From: Flavobacteriales bacterium
GTDB lineage: Bacteria > Bacteroidota > Bacteroidia > Flavobacteriales > TMED113
Assembly: GCA_002701365.1 (NCBI GenBank)
Contig: NZUK01000024.1
Location: 1-40,144 of the forward strand
Direction of reading: 5' to 3'
DNA: 40,144 bases
Of the stretch, positions 35,679-40,144 are shown piece after piece. Under the pieces are notes generated by a model. That model was not told where the DNA came from. It was given only the letters and a program-made list of their open reading frames with translations, and searched no databases. The translations under genes and the position numbers were made by a program. Every line of letters starts with the position of its first letter. Position 1 is the first letter of the stretch.

Positions 35679-36077
35679 ATGTTTAAATTAATTAATAAAA
35701 ATCACGAATTAGAAAGTATAGATTTATTGTTTAATAACTTATTTAATAATAATCACATAACTAGTGCAGCTAATTTAAATGTATTAGATTCAAGATGGTC
35801 TAGTGATGATGAAAATTATTATTTACAATTTTCATTGCCAGGCCTAAGTAAAAAAGAAGTGAATTTAAATTACAGTAATCATTATTTGTATTTAAGTCAT
35901 GAATCTAAGCAAAGTACAGAGAATGTGTTTTTAAATGAGTCTTTTAGTCAAAGAATAAAATTGCCAAAAGATATTGATGTTAATAGTATTGGGGCTGAGT
36001 TAAAAAATGGCGTCTTATTAATTACTATTTCAAAGGACCAAAAAAAATCCGAAGAAAAGAAAATATCAATTAAATAA
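35679..36077 (+). CDS. Small heat-shock protein, Hsp20/alpha-crystallin family
   Basis: A 132-residue cytoplasmic holdase. The alpha-crystallin domain covers roughly 38-132: DENYYLQFSLPGLSKKEVNLN opens it, FSQRIKLPKDIDVNSIGAEL forms the middle, and KNGVLLITISK is the conserved (A)xxxNGVLxxxxPK-like end. A short N-terminal arm and a brief Lys/Glu tail complete a normal length for the family. It lies behind the dyad pair and sigma-54-like element and is followed after only four bases by an unknown gene, so heat or stress control of both is likely. The arm lacks the usual IxI-type tail, though KKISIK at the end may serve. Confidence 0.93.
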   Translation: MFKLINKNHELESIDLLFNNLFNNNHITSAANLNVLDSRWSSDDENYYLQFSLPGLSKKEVNLNYSNHYLYLSHESKQSTENVFLNESFSQRIKLPKDIDVNSIGAELKNGVLLITISKDQKKSEEKKISIK

Positions 36078-36081
36078 TACC

Positions 36082-36429
36082 ATGGATAAGGCTGATATAT
36101 TAGATCATTTAACTGCACAGAAATCCAGTCTTGTTGTAATTAGTGTCTTAAATGTTTTAGGAAATCTAGAATGTTCTCGAATGGCCGATTGGCCATTTGA
36201 GGACTTGTCTTTAAGTGAATTCGTTCTTCAAGTTCAAAAAATCTATTCTAATATTGATCTTAAAAACGATTTAATTCAATGTTGTGTAAATGAAATTAAA
36301 AACAAGAATAGTTATTTAATTATTGAGGGGGGCTTTAGATTGTTAAAATTACTTGAATCTTTGGAGAGATACGAGGATTGTATTATTTTAAAAGACATAA
36401 AAGACAGCGTCTTATTAGATGTTGGGTAA
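36082..36429 (+). CDS. Unknown small cytoplasmic protein downstream of hsp20
   Basis: A 115-residue protein I do not recognise. It has no signal peptide or membrane span and looks all-helical (ILDHLTAQKSSLVVISVLNVL; LKLLESLERYEDCIILKDIKD). It contains three cysteines without a metal-site pattern. It begins four bases after hsp20 and ends inside the leftward extension of the ung frame, so co-transcription with hsp20 is probable. The frame uses the same AT-rich codons as its neighbours, supporting a real gene. The final KDIKDSVLLDVG resembles nothing diagnostic. Confidence 0.7.
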   Translation: MDKADILDHLTAQKSSLVVISVLNVLGNLECSRMADWPFEDLSLSEFVLQVQKIYSNIDLKNDLIQCCVNEIKNKNSYLIIEGGFRLLKLLESLERYEDCIILKDIKDSVLLDVG

Positions 36430-36466
36430 TTGTTATAGGTGTGCTATTATTTATATTTATTTGTTT

Positions 36467-37129
36467 ATGAATGTAAAAATTGAAAATTCATGGAAAAGAG
36501 AATTGGATATGGAATTTCAAAAACCATATTTTATCAAATTAGTTCAGTTCTTAAAAAAAGAATATAATGAATGTTCAGTTTTCCCTCAAAGTTCATTGAT
36601 TTTCAATGCTTTTAATAGATGTGTTTTTGGTGATGTGAAAGTCGTTATTTTGGGTCAAGATCCATACCATGGGATTGGCCAAGCTCATGGGTTGTCCTTC
36701 AGCGTTCCTTCCGGCGTTAAAATACCTAGGTCATTAATTAATATTTTTAAAGAACTAAAATCAGATCTTAAATTAGATATGCCTACTTCAGGTGATCTTT
36801 CTGGTTGGTCGGACCAAGGCGTGTTACTTCTTAATTCAATTTTAACAGTTAAAAGGTCTATTCCTGGATCTCATCAAATGCAAGGTTGGGAGGTTTTTAC
36901 GGATGCCGTAATTGAGCTTATATCTAGAAAAAAAAGGAATGTTGTTTTTATTCTTTGGGGTGCATATGCTGGTAAAAAAGGATTAAAAATAAATAAGGAT
37001 AAGCATATGATCGTCACAAGTCCTCATCCTTCGCCATTCTCTGCAAATAGGGGTTTTTTTGGTTCAAGGCCATTTAGTAGGTGCAATGACTATTTGGTTC
37101 TAAATAAAAAAGAGCCAATTAAATGGTAA
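36467..37129 (+). CDS. ung: Uracil-DNA glycosylase (family 1)
   Basis: A 220-residue family-1 UDG that removes uracil from DNA in base-excision repair. Visible: the water-activating loop VVILGQDPYHG (catalytic Asp65), QAHGLSFSVP, the LLLNSILTV uracil-recognition strand (Asn123), and the DNA-intercalation loop HPSPFSANRGFFG (His187). I start it at ATG 36467 (MNVKIENSWKREL), which matches the family N-terminus; the frame is open further left to ATG 36419, but those 16 residues are hydrophobic, unlike UDG, and would overlap the previous gene. Spacing to that gene is 37 bases. All catalytic residues are present. Confidence 0.96.
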   Translation: MNVKIENSWKRELDMEFQKPYFIKLVQFLKKEYNECSVFPQSSLIFNAFNRCVFGDVKVVILGQDPYHGIGQAHGLSFSVPSGVKIPRSLINIFKELKSDLKLDMPTSGDLSGWSDQGVLLLNSILTVKRSIPGSHQMQGWEVFTDAVIELISRKKRNVVFILWGAYAGKKGLKINKDKHMIVTSPHPSPFSANRGFFGSRPFSRCNDYLVLNKKEPIKW

Positions 37130-37184
37130 TAATAGCTTTTTATATTTATTTTTGATTTAAAATTATTATATAACTTATTTTATT

Positions 37185-37457
37185 ATGAAATTATTAAAAA
37201 CATTGTGCATGCTCGTAATTCTACTAACTGCGTGTAATAATATTGGCACAAAAAAATTAACACCTTATGATGCAGCTCAACAAGCTTGCGAGTGTATGAA
37301 ATTAAGTAAAGATTCTTCAGAGGATGGTGTTCAATCTTTTAAAGATTGTAATACTAAAACTACAGATATGATTAGTGAGTATAAAGATGATCCAGAGTGG
37401 ATGGGTAAGTGGAGAGAAGAGTTGATGAAAATTTTAAAAGATTGCATGAGTGAATAA
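37185..37457 (+). CDS. Small predicted lipoprotein
   Basis: A 90-residue protein with a lipobox (CMLVILLTAC, cysteine at residue 17) and thus a probable lipid anchor. The mature part of about 74 residues is helical and carries three to four further cysteines (ACECM, KDCN, LKDCMSE), a pattern seen in small secreted proteins of Bacteroidota of unknown function. It begins 55 bases after ung in an AT-rich spacer with no clear terminator or promoter. The next gene's start follows 25 bases after its stop. Its role is unknown; the cysteine pairs could form disulfides outside the cytoplasm. Confidence 0.8.
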   Translation: MKLLKTLCMLVILLTACNNIGTKKLTPYDAAQQACECMKLSKDSSEDGVQSFKDCNTKTTDMISEYKDDPEWMGKWREELMKILKDCMSE

Positions 37458-37482
37458 CTTTCATGATGTTAAATTAATTGTC

Positions 37483-38607
37483 ATGCGTTTTTTATTTTTT
37501 TTTATTTTAACTTCCTCGTTTCTTTTCTCACAAAATAACAATCAATTTTCAGATCCTTACAAGAATTCTAAACTAGAAAAGAAAAACTTTTATGTGTCTC
37601 AAAAAAAAGATGAAAAGAGACCAGATAAAATTGACTTGAAGAATCCGATGGTTATTGACAAAAAAACTAATAAAAGTCGCAATAAGAAATCCCAAAAAGT
37701 AAATAAAACAACTAAAGATCTTAATTTAAAATCAAAAAAGACGGAGCTGAAGCGTGATGATGAGCAGCGTAAAAAAAGAGAAGATTATCTTGAGAAAAAA
37801 TTAATAGAAGATTATCTTGAGAAAAAATCATCTATTGATGTTCATTCTGACCAACCCGGATTATATGAAGCTGAACCAAAGAGTGTCACTAAATGGGATG
37901 GAAATAAGAGAAGTGATTCTAAAAAAGATATTGATAAAAAGGATACTGGTTTCGAGTTTAAGAAAATTTTTAAGAAAAGTCGATTGCTTTTTCAGTCAGA
38001 AAAAAGTCGAAAAAAAGGAACTGCACTTTTAGGTGCAGAGAGTCAATTTTCAGGAACTTCTTGGGCTGAGTCGATGATTAGTCCAAAAGTTGGATACTTT
38101 ATTCTAGATGATTTAGCAATTGGTGCAATGTTTCACTTTGGCAGTGACAATCAGTATGTGCCTGCATTTGCTGGTAATTATGAAATCGTCAATGGACAAC
38201 CTACTGTCGTTGGAGCTCACGGAGACTATACTCTTACAGAAGATAAAAGAGTGTTTGGTTTTTTTGCAAAATATTACCTTAATAACCTGTTTTTTGAAAC
38301 TAGCTTAGGTCGTACGGTTTCACACGTAGATTCATGGGTTCCTGTTACATATTTTAATGTTGGCCAAAATCAGTGGATAACTGAAGATATGGTGACTCAA
38401 ACAAAAATGTCTACTTCTAACTTAGGCTTAGGAATGGGGTATGCTTTCTTTTTTGGAAAATTTTCTATTGAGCCATTTGTTCGTTTTGATATTATTGTTG
38501 ATGGTGAAATGGTTATGGAGGACAATGGAACTATTCAGACGGTTGAAACTGTTGATTTGTCAGGTTCTGAATTTGTCGGAGGTCTGAGCCTTAATTTATT
38601 CTTTTAA
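37483..38607 (+). CDS. Probable outer-membrane beta-barrel protein with charged N-terminal linker
   Basis: A protein of 374 residues from ATG 37483, which gives a clean signal peptide (MRFLFFFILTSSFLFSQ); an upstream GTG at 37450 would add 11 residues and overlap the lipoprotein. Residues about 20-175 are very rich in Lys, Asp, Glu and Ser with no fold visible, including a 27-base repeat (REDYLEKKL, IEDYLEKKS). From about 180 the sequence alternates polar and aromatic residues (ISPKVGYFILDDLAIGAMFHF, RVFGFFAKYYLNNLFFETSLG, FSIEPFVRFDIIVDGEM) and ends LSLNLFF, a typical beta-barrel C-terminal strand with terminal Phe. Function is unknown; the long basic/acidic linker is periplasmic if the barrel inserts normally. 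A C1 peptidase follows 8 bases later. Confidence 0.8.
   Translation: MRFLFFFILTSSFLFSQNNNQFSDPYKNSKLEKKNFYVSQKKDEKRPDKIDLKNPMVIDKKTNKSRNKKSQKVNKTTKDLNLKSKKTELKRDDEQRKKREDYLEKKLIEDYLEKKSSIDVHSDQPGLYEAEPKSVTKWDGNKRSDSKKDIDKKDTGFEFKKIFKKSRLLFQSEKSRKKGTALLGAESQFSGTSWAESMISPKVGYFILDDLAIGAMFHFGSDNQYVPAFAGNYEIVNGQPTVVGAHGDYTLTEDKRVFGFFAKYYLNNLFFETSLGRTVSHVDSWVPVTYFNVGQNQWITEDMVTQTKMSTSNLGLGMGYAFFFGKFSIEPFVRFDIIVDGEMVMEDNGTIQTVETVDLSGSEFVGGLSLNLFF
37779..37827 (+). repeat. Short direct repeat within the charged linker
   Basis: A 22-base sequence at 37779-37800 recurs exactly at 37806-37827 (27-base period), encoding EDYLEKK twice. It is in phase, so slippage would alter linker length without breaking the frame. 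Confidence 0.9.
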
Positions 38608-38615
38608 AAAAATAT

Positions 38616-39686
38616 ATGTTTAAGTATATTATTGTTTTATTTGTGTTGTTTTCAACTTTCTTAATCAAAGCACAGGATTCTCTTGTTTTTAGTAATATTA
38701 TCACTTTAGATGTAAACAATGTTGAGAGTCAAGGAAAAACTGGCACTTGTTGGAGTTATGCGACAGCATCATTTCTAGAATCTGAATTAATTAGAATGGG
38801 GAAGGGGCAGTATGATTTATCAGAAATGTTTGTGGCAAGAAATGTATATCTTGAGAAGGCTGATAATTTTGTTAGAAGACATGGAAAAACAAATTTCGGA
38901 GAAGGTAGTTTGAGTCATGATTTAATCAACACAATTGAAAAATATGGACTAGTTCCTAACGAGATTTTTAATGGTTTTGTAACAGATTCTGACAAGCATG
39001 ATCATTCAGAGTTGTCTAAGCTTTTAGAAGCTTATTTAAACGTTGTTATAAGTCAAAAAAAGCCATCTGTTTTATGGAGAAAAGGTTATGAAGCAATTTT
39101 AGATGTTTATTTAGGTCAAGCTCCTGAGTATTTTAATTTTCAGGGAAAAGAATATTCTCCTACTACTTTTGCTAAATATCTAAAACTAGATGTTAATGAT
39201 TATATTAATCTTTCATCGTTTACGTATCATCCATTTTATGAATGGTTTGTCTTAGGGGTGCCGGATAACTGGTCAAATGGTATGTTTTTTAATATTCCTA
39301 TAGAAGAAATGTTAGATATTGTTAAGAAAGCAATTAATAATGGTTTTTCTATAGCTTGGGATACTGATGTGAGTAATGATGAGTTTGATTCCAAAAAAGG
39401 TGTAGCAAGTGTAGATGTTGAGGTTACACAAGATTTTAGACAAATTAATTTCGATAACTATACTGTTACAGATGACCATTTAATGCACATAACAGGTTTG
39501 GCACAAGGTAGTGATGGTCTTGTTTATTTTCTTGTAAAAAATTCTTGGGGTGATAATCGTGGTATGGAAAATTATAAAGGCTATATATGGGTCTCAGAAA
39601 ATTACTTTAAGTTAAACACAATATCAATTATGCTTCATAAAGATGGTGTTTCTAAAAAAGTAATAAAAAAATCCACACCAAACTAA
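38616..39686 (+). CDS. Secreted C1-family aminopeptidase, bleomycin hydrolase/PepC type
   Basis: A 356-residue papain-fold cysteine peptidase with an N-terminal signal peptide (YIIVLFVLFSTFLIKAQ). The catalytic trio is present: Cys45 in VESQGKTGTCWSYA, His291 in TDDHLMHITGLA and Asn309 in LVKNSWGDN, spaced as in bleomycin hydrolase and PepC. Another family mark is DLSEMFVARNVY. PepC proteins are normally cytoplasmic hexamers with longer chains (about 440-450 residues); this one is exported, like homologues in other Bacteroidota, so it probably degrades peptides in the periplasm or outside the cell. The start is 8 bases after the barrel gene, implying co-transcription. No propeptide is evident. 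Confidence 0.9.
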   Translation: MFKYIIVLFVLFSTFLIKAQDSLVFSNIITLDVNNVESQGKTGTCWSYATASFLESELIRMGKGQYDLSEMFVARNVYLEKADNFVRRHGKTNFGEGSLSHDLINTIEKYGLVPNEIFNGFVTDSDKHDHSELSKLLEAYLNVVISQKKPSVLWRKGYEAILDVYLGQAPEYFNFQGKEYSPTTFAKYLKLDVNDYINLSSFTYHPFYEWFVLGVPDNWSNGMFFNIPIEEMLDIVKKAINNGFSIAWDTDVSNDEFDSKKGVASVDVEVTQDFRQINFDNYTVTDDHLMHITGLAQGSDGLVYFLVKNSWGDNRGMENYKGYIWVSENYFKLNTISIMLHKDGVSKKVIKKSTPN

Positions 39687-40035
39687 CGCCAATAAATCAT
39701 CATAATATATTAATTGGTTAAATTTTAATCTAATCTGTAAATTATTATTATATGATTTTTTAAAGTCTAAATCTAAACTTAATATAAAAGTATTTAATAC
39801 TCTGACCACAAGGCTGTTACAGTCTCTGTTGTAAAAATTATATTCTCTTATTCCTATATTTATCATATATGCACATATAATTGTCTTATAATTATTATTA
39901 TGTTAAATAGACTATTATTGGATTGAGGTTTGAAATCTTCCCTATTTTTTTACTTAGCAATAATAATAATGTCTTTTATTAGTATATTTTGACTTTGAAT
40001 TTGTAAAATATATGCAACTTTATAAATTAATTAAA
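39687..40035. other. Gene-free AT-rich convergent intergenic region
   Basis: These 349 bases separate the end of the C1 peptidase from the 3' end of a - strand gene. I see no credible coding frame, tRNA or strong terminator. Weak dyads occur at 39789-39801 (AGTAT-TTA-ATACT) and in TATATG-CA-CATATA around 39868-39881. A short block of higher GC content lies at about 39800-39830 with nested CTGT/ACAG symmetry. Any bidirectional terminator here is not obvious. Confidence 0.6.
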
Positions 40036-40144
40036 TCATTTTGTTTTAGAGATCATACGTGGTAAATAAATTAAATCAAACGCCACAGCTATAATTGCAC
40101 ATAAGATTGTAATTGTACCTAATTGTGATACAGATTTGAATTCT
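40036..40144 (-). CDS. 3' end of a membrane-protein gene, possibly an RND/MMPL-type transporter
   Basis: Reading the - strand, the frame is open from the right window edge to a TGA at 40036-40038 and gives 35 residues: EFKSVSQLGTITILCAI, then IAVAFDLIYLPRMISKTK. A hydrophobic helix ending in DLIYLPRM plus a short basic tail closely resembles the C-terminal end of MMPL/RND-family exporters, where the last helix runs into a D(L/I)xxLP motif. This is recognition from a short fragment, so the family is tentative, but that it is a real membrane-protein C-terminus is likely. The gene converges on the C1 peptidase. Confidence 0.55.
   Translation of the reverse strand, partial: EFKSVSQLGTITILCAIIAVAFDLIYLPRMISKTK

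Noticed and set aside
36419-36466. Upstream ATG for ung
   Set aside because: The 16 added residues are hydrophobic and unlike uracil-DNA glycosylase N-termini, and would overlap the preceding gene.
37150-37180. Possible TTTG/TAACTTAT promoter before the lipoprotein gene
   Set aside because: Two mismatches in the -7 element and a too-short spacer, in a region where such strings arise easily by chance.
37450-37482. GTG start for the outer-membrane barrel gene
   Set aside because: It overlaps the lipoprotein gene and puts polar residues ahead of a clean signal peptide that begins at ATG 37483.
39800-39835. Higher-GC patch with CTGT/ACAG symmetry, considered as a tRNA remnant or attachment site
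   Set aside because: It cannot be folded into a tRNA arm set and no second copy is seen in the window.
39624-39866. 80-residue - strand frame overlapping the end of the C1 peptidase
   Set aside because: It is composed of AT-rich filler without motifs, and partly antisense to a conserved gene.

Overview
The window is about 40 kb of very AT-rich bacterial DNA. All complete genes lie on the + strand, and one gene fragment lies on the - strand at the right edge. The content points to Bacteroidota, most likely a marine member of Flavobacteriales: two proteins with type IX secretion system (T9SS) type-B C-terminal sorting domains, a PorP/SprF protein, a complete Bat aerotolerance cluster, and a prmC-ligA-DUF6913-dapA housekeeping block. 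Start sites are AT-rich with weak Shine-Dalgarno signals, as usual in this phylum. I cannot name the genus from the sequence.

Left part (1-4275): a housekeeping cluster with prmC (truncated by the window edge), ligA, a small DUF6913-like gene and dapA, packed with short gaps or overlaps. Next (4353-12407) is the moxR/bat cluster: MoxR AAA+ ATPase, DUF58 protein, a membrane-anchored BatD-like protein, BatA and BatB (von Willebrand A membrane proteins), BatC (TPR), BatD and BatE (TPR plus SH3-like). The genes touch or overlap and are almost certainly one transcript.

Centre (12408-34271): the outstanding region. A near-consensus sigma-54 promoter (12469-12484) precedes a 4022-codon gene. It encodes a surface protein built from SprB-type repeats, with aspartate-rich calcium-loop motifs and a T9SS type-B C-terminal domain. 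Three bases later begins a 2855-codon gene for a second T9SS type-B giant. It carries an N-terminal c-type cytochrome domain (CxxCH), a Cys-rich CTDxxACNY repeat array and a C-type lectin domain inserted inside one of those repeats. A PorP/SprF gene follows at once. In Flavobacterium johnsoniae SprF is needed to deliver the SprB adhesin to the surface, so this looks like a self-contained 'two giant adhesins plus dedicated SprF' export unit.

Right part (34284-40144): msrB and a secreted protein with a degenerate J-like domain may extend that transcript. A 148-base regulatory region with two spaced dyads and a sigma-54-like element precedes hsp20, followed by an unknown small gene and ung. Then come a small lipoprotein, a probable outer-membrane beta-barrel protein with a long charged linker, and a secreted bleomycin-hydrolase-type C1 peptidase. 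A 349-base gene-free convergent region separates these from the 3' end of a membrane-protein gene on the - strand.

The strongest candidates for something new are the heme-binding and lectin-bearing surface giant, the recurring calcium loops inserted at one site of the SprB fold, a shared DGDG/Cys micro-module in both giants, and the possible sigma-54 link between the adhesin locus and hsp20.
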